Origin: Vicinamibacteria bacterium
GTDB lineage: Bacteria > Acidobacteriota > Vicinamibacteria > Fen-336
Assembly: GCA_035570235.1 (NCBI GenBank)
Contig: DATMML010000036.1
Coordinates: 1 to 64,000, forward strand
DNA: 64,000 nt
Reading direction: 5' to 3'
Positions 33,128-40,892 of this stretch are shown here, piece after piece. The notes under the pieces were generated by a model. It did not search any database, was not told where the DNA came from, and saw only the letters and a list, made by a program, of their open reading frames with translations. The position numbers and the translations under genes were made by a program. Numbering within the stretch: position 1 is the first letter of the stretch; every line of letters begins with the position of its first letter.

Positions 33128-34252
33128 TCAGTCGAGAGCTTGGCGGAGATCGGCGATGAGGTCTTCCGGGTGTTCGAGGCCAATGGAGAGCCGAACCAGC
33201 TCCGGCGGGGCCGTCGAGCCCGGGCCCTCGCTGGAGGCCCGCTGCTCGATCAGGCTCTCCGTCCCCCCCAGGGAGGTGGCGCGCACGAACAGCTGAGCGC
33301 GAGCCACCACGCGCAGGGCGGCTTCGAGCCCGCCCTTGAGCCGCAGGGAGAGCATGGCCCCGAAAGCCTTCATCTGCCGCCGGGCCAGGGCGTGACCAGG
33401 GTCCGACTCCAGACCAGGATAGTGAACCGCGGATAGGGCGGGATGGTGGCTAAGGGCCTGGGCCACGAGAAGGGCGCTAGCGCTCTGGGTGGCCATGCGG
33501 CAGGCCAACGTGCGCAGCCCGCGCAGGACGAGCCAGGAGTTAAAGGGCGAGGCCACCGCCCCCAGGATATGGCGCACGTGAGCGACCGCCTCGAGGGTGG
33601 CATCGCGCCGGGCGAAAACGAGGGCGCCTCCCTGGACGTCGCTGTGGCCCCCGAAGTACTTGGTCGTGGAGTGCAGCACGACATCCGCCCCGAGCCCAAG
33701 GGGCTGCTGGAGGGCGGGAGTGGCGAAAGTGTTGTCCACCAGGATCTGCGCCCCCCGGGAGCGGACGAGGCGGATCGCCTCCGCGAGGTCCACCACTTTC
33801 ATCAGCGGGTTAGACGGGGTCTCAAGGAGCACGAGGCGCGTCTCCGCCCGCAGGGCCTTTTCCAGGTCCGAGAGCCGGCTCATGTCTACGATTGAGGCGC
33901 GGATGCCCCAGCGGGGCAGGAACTCGCGGGCCGCCACTCCGTAGCCGTAGTAGGCGTCGTCCGGGAAGACGACGTGGGATCCGGGCTCCAGCGTCTGCAA
34001 GAGGGCCACCGCGGCGGCCGTGCCCGAGGCGAAGACGAGTGCCGCCGCCCCTCCCTCCAGGGGCGCCAGCGCCTCCTCGAGGTGGGCCTGGGTGGGGTTC
34101 GACTCGCGGATGTAGGTGTGGCCTCCGAGGGGCGTCCCGGAGGGATCGCGGGCGAAGTTGGTGGCCAAGTGGATGGGCGGAGCCACGGCCCCGGTCGCCC
34201 CGTCCGGCCCCGGGCCGGCGTGCACGGCGAGGGTCTCGAAGCGCAGGGTCAT
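33128..34252 (-). CDS. Cys/Met metabolism PLP enzyme (cystathionine gamma-synthase/lyase type)
   Basis: A 374-residue fold-type I enzyme. ETLAVHAGPGPDGATGAVAPPIHLATNF, the PLP phosphate-binding FASGTAAAVALLQTL, LLETPSNPLMKVVDL, DNTFATPALQQPLGLGADVVLHSTTKYFGGHSD (Schiff-base lysine in TTKY) and SLGGTESLIEQR are family hallmarks. Reactions in the family include cystathionine gamma-synthase, gamma-lyase and methionine gamma-lyase; the sequence does not decide between them. Its ATG overlaps the end of pdxT by four bases, so it is the third gene of a pdxS-pdxT operon. Confidence 0.9.
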   Translation of the reverse strand: MTLRFETLAVHAGPGPDGATGAVAPPIHLATNFARDPSGTPLGGHTYIRESNPTQAHLEEALAPLEGGAAALVFASGTAAAVALLQTLEPGSHVVFPDDAYYGYGVAAREFLPRWGIRASIVDMSRLSDLEKALRAETRLVLLETPSNPLMKVVDLAEAIRLVRSRGAQILVDNTFATPALQQPLGLGADVVLHSTTKYFGGHSDVQGGALVFARRDATLEAVAHVRHILGAVASPFNSWLVLRGLRTLACRMATQSASALLVAQALSHHPALSAVHYPGLESDPGHALARRQMKAFGAMLSLRLKGGLEAALRVVARAQLFVRATSLGGTESLIEQRASSEGPGSTAPPELVRLSIGLEHPEDLIADLRQALD

Positions 34253-34854
34253 TGCCGGAGGGCCGAGAGCTCGGGGGTGCGGGCGCCAGGGGCCGTTGCC
34301 ATCTCCACGAAGAGGCGGTGCAGGCCCCGGGATCGCGTCAGCTCGGGGTGGAAGGTGGCGGCCAGGACGCGGCCCTGCCGAACGAGCACCGGCTCCTCTC
34401 CCAGCCGGGCCAGCACTTCCACCGCCGGCCCCAGGGCCCGGAAGCGGGGAGCGCGGATGAAGACCGCTTCCAAGGGCTCCCCGAGGGCAGCGGCATCGAT
34501 CCGGGCCTGGAAGGAGTCCACTTGTCGTCCGTAGGCGTTGCGGACAACGCCGGCGTCGAGAAAGCCCAAGCTGGCCTGGGGCGGATGGACCTCGCGCGCG
34601 AGGAGGATGGCCCCGGCGCAGGTGCCCAAGAACGCCCCCCCCTCTTCATGGAGTCGCTCGAGCGCCGAGAACCAGGGCTCGTCTTGCATGAGGTTCAGCA
34701 GTGTCGAGCTCTCGCCCCCGGGCAGGGCCAGGCCGGCGAGGCCGGCCACATCCCCCGCCCGCCGCACCTCACGCACGGGTGCCCCTATCTCACGCAAGGC
34801 CGCCGCGTGGGCAGCGAAGTCCCCTTGCAGGGCTAGCACGCCAAAGACCGCCAC
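34249..34854 (-). CDS. pdxT: Pyridoxal 5'-phosphate synthase glutaminase subunit
   Basis: A 201-residue class I glutamine amidotransferase that supplies ammonia to PdxS. The start FGVLALQGDFAAHAAAL, LALPGGESSTL, the nucleophile LGTCAGAILLA, and the His/Glu pair in ATFHPELT are all typical of PdxT. GTG 34854 begins one base after the pdxS stop. The alternative upstream frame lies in pdxS and is not coding. The gene overlaps the following PLP-enzyme gene by four bases. Confidence 0.93.
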   Translation of the reverse strand: MAVFGVLALQGDFAAHAAALREIGAPVREVRRAGDVAGLAGLALPGGESSTLLNLMQDEPWFSALERLHEEGGAFLGTCAGAILLAREVHPPQASLGFLDAGVVRNAYGRQVDSFQARIDAAALGEPLEAVFIRAPRFRALGPAVEVLARLGEEPVLVRQGRVLAATFHPELTRSRGLHRLFVEMATAPGARTPELSALRQ

Positions 34855-34855
34855 T

Positions 34856-35746
34856 TCACCAGCCTCGGGTCTGCAGCCGTTCGGATTCGGGAAGGCCCGC
34901 AGTCTCCAGGCCGGGCATGGCCTCGCCGAGGCCCCGAGACACCTCGGCCACCACCGCCGGGTCCTGATAGTGGGTGGTGGCACGCACGATAGCCCGTGCG
35001 CGCTTAGCGGGGTCCGAGGACTTGAAGATGCCGGAGCCGACGAAAACTGACTCCGCGCCGAGCGCCATCATGAGGGCAGCGTCGGCTGGTGTGGCGATGC
35101 CTCCGGCCGCAAAATTAGGGACCGGCAGCCGGCCCTCGGCCGCCAACAAACGCACAAGCTCGTAGGGCGCGCCCAGGGCCTTGGCCTCAGCCATCAGCTC
35201 TTCGGGCCCCAGGACCGTGAGGCGCCGGATGCCCGATCTCACCGCGCGCATGTGACGCACCGCCTCCACTACGTTCCCGGTACCCGCCTCGCCCTTGGTG
35301 CGGACGAGGGCTGCCCCTTCCCCGATCCGCCGCAGGGCTTCGCCCAGGTCCCGGCAACCGCAGACGAAGGGAACCTTGAATGCGAACTTGTCCACATGGT
35401 GCGCCTCGTCGGCGGGGGTCAGTACCTCGCTCTCATCGATGAAGTCCACGCCGAGTGCTTCCAGGACCCGGGCCTCCGCGAAGTGTCCGATCCGGCATTT
35501 GGCCATGACGGGGATCGTGACCGCTTCCATGATCCGCGCGATGATCGCGGGGTCGGCCATTCGGGCCACGCCCCCGTCCCGACGAATGTCGGCGGGGACC
35601 CGCTCCAGGGCCATGACTGCCACCGCCCCTGCATCTTCAGCGATCCGGGCTTGGACGTCGTTGGTGACGTCCATGATCACGCCACCCTTCAGCATCTCCG
35701 CCAGCCCGGTCTTTAGGGTCGGTGTTCCCGTCTTCTTCTCCTCCAT
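34856..35746 (-). CDS. pdxS: Pyridoxal 5'-phosphate synthase lyase subunit
   Basis: A 296-residue (beta/alpha)8 barrel that makes PLP from ribose 5-phosphate, glyceraldehyde 3-phosphate and ammonia. It shows near-universal family sequence: [42 protein letters not shown] (in overlapping parts), [30 protein letters not shown] and the phosphate-binding [22 protein letters not shown] 35746 is chosen over an in-frame start 90 bases upstream because that region holds the promoters. The 5' untranslated region of about 54 bases contains two perfect palindromes. First gene of the pdxS-pdxT-PLP enzyme operon. Confidence 0.96.
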   Translation of the reverse strand: MEEKKTGTPTLKTGLAEMLKGGVIMDVTNDVQARIAEDAGAVAVMALERVPADIRRDGGVARMADPAIIARIMEAVTIPVMAKCRIGHFAEARVLEALGVDFIDESEVLTPADEAHHVDKFAFKVPFVCGCRDLGEALRRIGEGAALVRTKGEAGTGNVVEAVRHMRAVRSGIRRLTVLGPEELMAEAKALGAPYELVRLLAAEGRLPVPNFAAGGIATPADAALMMALGAESVFVGSGIFKSSDPAKRARAIVRATTHYQDPAVVAEVSRGLGEAMPGLETAGLPESERLQTRGW

Positions 35747-35758
35747 GCTCAGTGCTCC

Positions 35759-35774
35759 ATTGTATCGATACAAT
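35759..35774. promoter_or_regulatory. Perfect 16-bp palindrome in pdxS leader
   Basis: ATTGTATCGATACAAT is a perfect palindrome lying 13-28 bases upstream of the pdxS start codon. Its outer ATTGT/ACAAT bases recur in the palindrome at the pdxR start, so both may be sites for the same PdxR-like dimer. Confidence 0.45.
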
Positions 35775-35777
35775 AAC

Positions 35778-35789
35778 GTTAGATCTAAC
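35778..35789. promoter_or_regulatory. Perfect 12-bp palindrome in pdxS leader
   Basis: GTTAGATCTAAC is a perfect palindrome centred 17 bases from the centre of the adjacent 16-bp palindrome. This is a little under two helical turns. It lies within the predicted pdxS leader, downstream of the predicted promoter. Confidence 0.35.
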
Positions 35790-35807
35790 TTCGCTGTCGA
35801 CAATTCC

Positions 35808-35836
35808 AATCTAGCCTTGACTTTAGTGGGTGTCAA
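35808..35836 (-). promoter_or_regulatory. Predicted sigma-70 promoter of pdxST operon
   Basis: On the minus strand TTGACA (35836-35831) is a perfect -35 box. TAGATT (35813-35808) is a four-of-six -10 box, with exactly 17 bases between. Transcription would begin near 35801, at an 8-bp palindrome TGTCGACA (35795-35802). Confidence 0.55.
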
Positions 35837-35846
35837 TAGCTAGATT
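35817..35846 (+). promoter_or_regulatory. Predicted promoter of the pdxR-like regulator, leaderless
   Basis: TTGACT (35817-35822) and TAGATT (35841-35846) are spaced by 18 bases on the plus strand. The start codon at 35853 lies only seven bases after the -10 box and has no ribosome binding site, so the transcript is probably leaderless. This promoter overlaps the pdxS promoter almost completely in the opposite direction. Confidence 0.5.
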
Positions 35847-35860
35847 GTCACCATGACAAT
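35844..35860. promoter_or_regulatory. 17-bp inverted repeat over the regulator start codon
   Basis: ATTGTCA and TGACAAT are perfect 7-bp arms around a CCA spacer, and the ATG of the regulator is inside the repeat (35853). Binding here would block transcription start or leaderless translation, suggesting autoregulation. Confidence 0.45.
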
Positions 35861-37250
35861 TTGGTCACCGCACCTCGACAAGCGTCGGGGGCCCCGGTAC
35901 CTCGCGATCGCGGACGCGATCGCGGACGACGTGGCCTCCGGCCAGCTCAAGCCGGGCAGCCGGCTGCCCACCCACCGTGATCTGGCTGACCGGCTAGGTG
36001 TCACGGTGGGGACAGTGAGCCGCGGTTACGTCGAGGCCGCGCGCCGGGGCCTGCTCTCGGGCGAGGTCGGCCGGGGCACGTTCGTCCGCTATCGCGGGAC
36101 CGAGGTCACTCCGCCCGCCCGCGGGGACCTCGGGCGGCCCAAAGCCGTGGACCTGAGCCAGAACCTCCCGCCGCCGGCCATGGACGAGCCCCACCTGCGG
36201 AGCCTGCAGGACACGCTTCGCTCCCTCGCGAACCGGGCGGATCTCGCGGCCCTGCTCGACTATCCGGCCGAAGCGGGCAACGCCCCGGACCGTGAGGCGG
36301 GCGCGGCCTGGATCGCCCGCACCGGCCTTCCCGCACGGCCGGAGCAAGTGCTGGTCTGTGGGGGGGGCCAGCACGGTCTGACCACGGTCCTGGCCACGCT
36401 GCTCAAGCCGGGAGACCTTGTCCTCACGGAGGCCCTGACCTTCCCGGGGCTAAAGGCGGCCGCCAACCTGCTGCACCTCCGCCTGCAGGGCCTGGCCCTC
36501 GACGACCACGGTCTGCGCGCCGACGCTTTCGCGGCCGCTTGCCAAAGCACGGGGGCGAAGGCTCTCTATTGCGTGCCCACTATTCAGAATCCCACAGGGG
36601 CGGTGATGCCGGCGGAGCGGCGTCGGGAGATCGCCTCCATCGCGGAGGCCCACCGCGTGGCCATCGTGGAGGACGACCTGCACGCCCTGCTGCCGCGGGA
36701 GCGTCCGCTCCCCCTCGCCGCTCTGGCCCCGGAGATCAGCTACTACGTCACGAGCATGTCCAAGACCCTGGCCCCTGGTTTGCGCATTGGCTACGTGCTC
36801 GCGCCCTCCGCGATGGTGGGTCGGCTGGCCGTAAACCTGCGCGCCACCACCTGGGCGTCCGCACCCCTGATGGCCGCGATCTGCTCTGCCTGGATCCGGG
36901 AGGGTACGGCGGACACGATCCTGGAGTCCCGAAGGCGGGAGGCCGCGGCCCGGCAGGCCCTGGCCCGCGCGATCCTGGGGGGGAGTGAGTACCGGGCCCA
37001 CCCCTACGCATACCACCTCTGGCTGTCTCTTCCGGAGCCCTGGCGGAGCGATAGTTTCGTGGCCCAGGCCCGCATCCGAGGGGTGGCCGTCACGCCCGCG
37101 GAGGCCTTCGTGGTGGGGCGCAGCAGCGTTCCCCACGCGGTCCGTCTCTGCCTGGGTGCAGCCCGCGACCGAGCCGAGTTGGAGAAGGGCCTGCGCCTGG
37201 TGGTGGCGACCCTCGAGGGCTCCCCCGACGCGGGGTCGCCGATCGTCTGA
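35853..37250 (+). CDS. pdxR: MocR/PdxR-type GntR regulator with aminotransferase domain
   Basis: A 465-residue fusion. Residues 12-78 form a GntR winged helix-turn-helix (YLAIADAIADDVASGQLKPGSRLPTHRDLADRLGVT is the recognisable stretch in two parts, followed by VSRGYVEAARRGLL and GRGTFV). The rest is an aminotransferase-fold effector domain with QNPTGAVM and the PLP lysine in YVTSMSKTLAPGLRIGYV. PdxR proteins bind PLP covalently and control vitamin B6 synthesis. Its divergent position to pdxST with shared promoter strongly supports this role, though MocR relatives regulate other pathways too. No ribosome binding site precedes the ATG. Confidence 0.85.
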   Translation: MTIWSPHLDKRRGPRYLAIADAIADDVASGQLKPGSRLPTHRDLADRLGVTVGTVSRGYVEAARRGLLSGEVGRGTFVRYRGTEVTPPARGDLGRPKAVDLSQNLPPPAMDEPHLRSLQDTLRSLANRADLAALLDYPAEAGNAPDREAGAAWIARTGLPARPEQVLVCGGGQHGLTTVLATLLKPGDLVLTEALTFPGLKAAANLLHLRLQGLALDDHGLRADAFAAACQSTGAKALYCVPTIQNPTGAVMPAERRREIASIAEAHRVAIVEDDLHALLPRERPLPLAALAPEISYYVTSMSKTLAPGLRIGYVLAPSAMVGRLAVNLRATTWASAPLMAAICSAWIREGTADTILESRRREAAARQALARAILGGSEYRAHPYAYHLWLSLPEPWRSDSFVAQARIRGVAVTPAEAFVVGRSSVPHAVRLCLGAARDRAELEKGLRLVVATLEGSPDAGSPIV

Positions 37251-37655
37251 GCCGCGCCATCCGGTCCGCTCCGGCCTACGGGTCGGCGCGGGACGGGTGT
37301 CGCCGCCAGCGTCGCGGCATAATGGAGCCGCACGGTGGATTGTGCCGCGCTAAGCGATCAACGATGAACGGCCCCTGTAGTGAGACTCGCCCCCATCGGT
37401 CGGATGCCCTCGGTTTCGCTGGACTTGCGGGGTGGCGTTCCCGCTAGGAGGGGACCAGCCCCGAGGGCCGACCAAGTCGAAGCCTGGCCCTGCAGAATCT
37501 TGAGGACGGCTTTCCGGAAGGGAGGTATCCTTCCAGGCCCCGAGGACGGGGAGGCGCTCCGCGTTGCCTGGGGTCGCGTTTGAGCGTCTTAGCCAGGCCT
37601 CGGTTGGGACTTCCACCACGCAGACCGAGGGCAGATAGAATGAGGGAGGCCGGCG
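37251..37655. other. Intergenic region without recognisable feature
   Basis: These 405 bases show no convincing coding frame on either strand, no tRNA-like cloverleaf and no obvious repeat. Open frames here are products of high G+C. A minus-strand frame crossing the next gene has no family resemblance. Confidence 0.5.
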
Positions 37656-37871
37656 ATGAAGGAGAATCCTCGGAAGAAAGTCTCGCCGCCCCCGCCGACC
37701 GGGCCCCCGTCCGCGGACGAGGTCGCTCGCCGAGCGTACGAGATATACCTCGCACGCGGTGGCGAGCCTGGCCACGAGCGGGAGGATTGGCTCCGCGCGG
37801 AGAGGGAGCTCCGAGAGCAGGCTGCCTCCGCGAAGAAGACCGGGCGCGCGCGGGGGCAGAGTGGAGGTTGA
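37656..37871 (+). CDS. DUF2934 small protein
   Basis: A 71-residue protein. The core PSADEVARRAYEIYLARGGEPGHEREDWLRAERELRE (in parts) matches DUF2934, which has the pattern of a helix with RAYEIY, a glycine-rich turn and EDWLRAEREL. It has a proline-rich N-terminus and a basic C-terminus. The function is unknown. It lies 18 bases upstream of the CFA-synthase-like gene in the same direction and may be cotranscribed. Confidence 0.8.
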   Translation: MKENPRKKVSPPPPTGPPSADEVARRAYEIYLARGGEPGHEREDWLRAERELREQAASAKKTGRARGQSGG

Positions 37872-37889
37872 GCGCATGAGGTGGGCATC

Positions 37890-39152
37890 ATGACCGCCGC
37901 GCTCGGAGAGGGCCTACCCGGCCTGCGCGGGGCGGGCCAAGAGAAGGGCTGGGAGGCGGAGGGGCGGGCGGGCGCCCTCGATCGTTGGCTGCTCGCCCGG
38001 CTGGCCAAAGCGCTAGAGGGCGTGCCCATCCGCCTCGCGCTCTGGGATGGGACGGAACGCCTCGCGGCCCCCGAGGCGCCAGTCGCCCGCGTGCGCTTTC
38101 GCAACCGCCGGGCCCTCTTCGCGGTTCTGAGGGACCCGGAGTTCGCGTTCGGCGAAGCCTACGCCTCCGGGAACCTCGCGGTGGAAGGAGACCTCGTATC
38201 GGCCCTGGTCGGCATCGACCGGGTTGTGGACGCGCCGCGCCGGGGAGGGCGGCGTCGCCCGCGTCCGCGGAACCACGGCCTGGGTGCGGCGCGCGAGAAC
38301 GTGCACCATCACTACAACCTCGGGAACGACTTCTACCGGCTCTGGCTGGACGAGGAGATGCTCTACACCTGCGCCTACTTCCCTCGACCCGACGACAGCC
38401 TGGAAGTGGCGCAACGGGCCAAAATGGACCACGTCTGTCGCAAGCTGGGCCTGAAGCCGGGGGACCGGGTGGTGGAGGCAGGATGCGGGTGGGGCGCCCT
38501 GGCTCTGCACATGGCCCGCGCCTACGGCGCCACCGTGACCGCCTTCAACATCTCCCGGGAGCAGATACAGCACGCCCGGCGGCGCGCCGCGGAGGATGGC
38601 CTGGCCGACCGCGTGGAGTTCCGCGAGGACGACTACCGGGCCATCCGCGGGCGATTCGACGCTTTCGTTTCTGTCGGCATGGTCGAGCACGTCGGCCTCG
38701 AGAACTACCGGACGCTCGGGGAGGTCATCGATCGCTCCCTGGAGCCGCAGAGGGGCCGGGGACTCCTACACTTCATCGGCCGCAATCGTCCCGCGCCCCT
38801 GAACGCCTGGATAGAGCGGCGCATTTTTCCCGGTGCCTACCCCCCCTCTCTGACCGAGGTGGTGGACGGCGTGCTCGCTCCCTTCGACTTCTCGGTCCTC
38901 GACGTCGAGAACCTGCGTCTGCACTACGCGCGGACGATCGAACACTGGCGTCATCGCCTGGACACAGCCGCGGAGACCGTAGCCGCTCACTTCGGCGTCC
39001 CTTTCTTGCGCGCTTGGCGGTTGTACCTCGCAGGCTCGGAGGCTGCGTTCCGGAGCGGCTCGATGCAGCTCTTCCAGATCGGCTTCGCCCGCGGGGTGAC
39101 GAACGAGATCCCTTGGACCCGCGCCCACCTTTATACCGACCTCATCCCCTGA
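37890..39152 (+). CDS. Cyclopropane-fatty-acyl-phospholipid synthase family methyltransferase
   Basis: Encodes 420 residues from ATG 37890 with a GAGGT site; a GTG nine bases upstream is also possible. The N-terminal lipid-binding domain (RFRNRRALFAVLRDPEFAFGEAYASGNLAVEGDL) and the catalytic domain (HHYNLGNDFYRLWLDEEMLYTCAYF, SAM-binding VVEAGCGWGALALHMA, VGMVEHVGLENY) are those of CFA synthase. The C-terminal AGSEAAFRSGSMQLFQIGF is also typical. It transfers a methyl group from SAM to an unsaturated acyl chain of a phospholipid, giving a cyclopropane or methyl branch. It lies 7 bases upstream of a flavin reductase gene. Confidence 0.9.
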   Translation: MTAALGEGLPGLRGAGQEKGWEAEGRAGALDRWLLARLAKALEGVPIRLALWDGTERLAAPEAPVARVRFRNRRALFAVLRDPEFAFGEAYASGNLAVEGDLVSALVGIDRVVDAPRRGGRRRPRPRNHGLGAARENVHHHYNLGNDFYRLWLDEEMLYTCAYFPRPDDSLEVAQRAKMDHVCRKLGLKPGDRVVEAGCGWGALALHMARAYGATVTAFNISREQIQHARRRAAEDGLADRVEFREDDYRAIRGRFDAFVSVGMVEHVGLENYRTLGEVIDRSLEPQRGRGLLHFIGRNRPAPLNAWIERRIFPGAYPPSLTEVVDGVLAPFDFSVLDVENLRLHYARTIEHWRHRLDTAAETVAAHFGVPFLRAWRLYLAGSEAAFRSGSMQLFQIGFARGVTNEIPWTRAHLYTDLIP

Positions 39153-39159
39153 GCGACCC

Positions 39160-40287
39160 ATGCGCGCCTACGACGCTGTGATCGTCGGCGGGGGACCTGC
39201 CGGCTCCACCTGTGCGTGGAAGCTCCGGGAGGCCGGCCTGGAGGTGGTCGTGCTCGAGCGCGCGACCCTGCCCAGGGACAAACCCTGCGGGGGCTGGATC
39301 ACGCCCGCGGTCCTGGACGACCTGAGCCTGGACACGGAGGAATACCGGAAAGGGCGCGTGTTCCAGCCCATCACCGGGCTCCGAACGGGCCGGATCGGCC
39401 GTGCCCCTCTAGAGACTCGCTACGAGAGGCCGGTGAGCTTCGGCATCCGGCGGTGCGAGTTCGATCACTACCTGCTCCAACGCTCCGGGGCGACGGTGAT
39501 GAGCGGATTCGCGGTGACCAGCCTGAGACACGCCTCGGGCGTGTGGGAGGTGAACGACGAGGTCCGCGCGCCCTTGCTGGTGGGGGCGGGGGGCCATTTC
39601 TGTCCCGTGGCGCGGATGTTGGGGAGCGGCCCCGAGGCCGAGCCCGTAGTCGTGGCTCAAGAGGTCGAGTTCCTCATGGATTCGGGGCAGCTGTCGCGCT
39701 GCCGGGTGCAGGCCGAGGTGCCCGAGCTTTACTTTTGCCCGGACGGCAAGGGCTACGGGTGGTGTTTCCGGAAAGGGGAATTTCTCAACGTTGGCTTTGG
39801 TCGGCTGGATCGCCGGCGCCTGGCCGCCCAAGTGAGCGGGTTCGTCCGCGACCTGACCGCCCAGGGCCGGGTGGCCGACCTCCCGGACCGGTGGCGGGGG
39901 CATGCGTACCTGCTGTATCCCACCGCTCCCCGCCCGCTCATCGATGATGGCGTCCTGCTCCTGGGCGATGCGGCCGGGCTTGCTCACACCCTAAGTGGCG
40001 AAGGTATCCGGCCCGCCGTCGAGTCCGGTTTGCTGGGGGCGCGGGCGGTGCTGGGGGCGGGGGGCCGCTATCGGCGCCAGGATCTGCAGCCCTATCGGTC
40101 GGCCATCGAAGCGCGCTTCGGCCGCCGCGGGCCGGTCCGTAGCTTGGCCGCGACCCTCCCTCCCGGACTTGTGGCCGTGATGTTGGACCGGCTGCTATCG
40201 ACACGCTGGTTGACGCGGCATGTCCTGCTCGACCGTTGGTTCTTGCAGACCGGGCGGCCAGCCCTGGCGGCAAGCGCGGGGGCCTAA
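39160..40287 (+). CDS. FAD-dependent oxidoreductase, geranylgeranyl reductase family
   Basis: A 375-residue flavoprotein. It starts with the FAD motif YDAVIVGGGPAGSTCAWKLREAGLEVVVLER, followed by DKPCGGWITPAVLDDL, which is the geranylgeranyl reductase signature. The second flavin motif is LLLGDAAGLAHTLSGEGIRPAVESG. The family reduces isoprenoid double bonds in chlorophyll, menaquinone or archaeal lipids, and some members act on other substrates. Its tight linkage to a CFA-synthase-like methyltransferase suggests reduction of a lipid intermediate, but this is inference. Confidence 0.87.
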   Translation: MRAYDAVIVGGGPAGSTCAWKLREAGLEVVVLERATLPRDKPCGGWITPAVLDDLSLDTEEYRKGRVFQPITGLRTGRIGRAPLETRYERPVSFGIRRCEFDHYLLQRSGATVMSGFAVTSLRHASGVWEVNDEVRAPLLVGAGGHFCPVARMLGSGPEAEPVVVAQEVEFLMDSGQLSRCRVQAEVPELYFCPDGKGYGWCFRKGEFLNVGFGRLDRRRLAAQVSGFVRDLTAQGRVADLPDRWRGHAYLLYPTAPRPLIDDGVLLLGDAAGLAHTLSGEGIRPAVESGLLGARAVLGAGGRYRRQDLQPYRSAIEARFGRRGPVRSLAATLPPGLVAVMLDRLLSTRWLTRHVLLDRWFLQTGRPALAASAGA

Positions 40288-40480
40288 GCGGCCTCTGGCC
40301 TTACGCGCGCGGGTAGGCGACTCGCGACTCCTTCGACGCACCTCTCGCGGGCGTCCCGACCTTCCCTTCAAGCTCCCCCGAATCATTGCCACGATCGGGG
40401 CTGCCGTGAGCCCGGCGGTCTGCGCAGGATGGCACGGGGCCTCCCACCCGTAGTAGAGTGGGGAAGTGAAGGAGGCTTCC

Positions 40481-40759
40481 TTGGAACCCGCAACCGCGCG
40501 CTCCCTTGGCCGCAACGATCCCTGCCACTGCGGCTCGGGGCGCAAGTACAAGCAGTGCTGTCTGGGCAAGGACGAGGCCGCAGAGCGCCTGGCCCGGGCC
40601 AAGGCTGCGGAGGCAGCGCCCGCCCCGGAGGCGGGGACGGCCGCCCCCGCGCCGACCGCGCCCTCCAGACACACCACGACGCAACCCTGGAAGAGAGGGT
40701 CCGCCAACACTCGCGGCTTCCAACGGGTGAACGCTACTCGCAAGGTGGGCGGGGGCTAA
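40481..40759 (+). CDS. SEC-C motif protein
   Basis: A 92-residue protein. TTG 40481 is chosen because AAGGAGG ends five bases before it; GTG 40466 is in frame but has no such site. The SEC-C zinc-binding motif [19 protein letters not shown] is near the N-terminus. An alanine/proline-rich linker follows, then a basic tail ([16 protein letters not shown]). The motif is the same as the C-terminal zinc finger of SecA. Stand-alone SEC-C proteins are common and their role is largely unknown. Confidence 0.82.
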   Translation: MEPATARSLGRNDPCHCGSGRKYKQCCLGKDEAAERLARAKAAEAAPAPEAGTAAPAPTAPSRHTTTQPWKRGSANTRGFQRVNATRKVGGG

Positions 40760-40892
40760 GAACAACGTCGGCCGTCGGAGCGTCCCCGCCTCTCCAGGAT
40801 CGAGCGTTGGTGGGCTGAGCTCATTTCCCCGTAGCGGGTCACGATCGGAATCCACAGAGCGGTCGACTCTGCCGCGGCTGCACCCTTGATCG

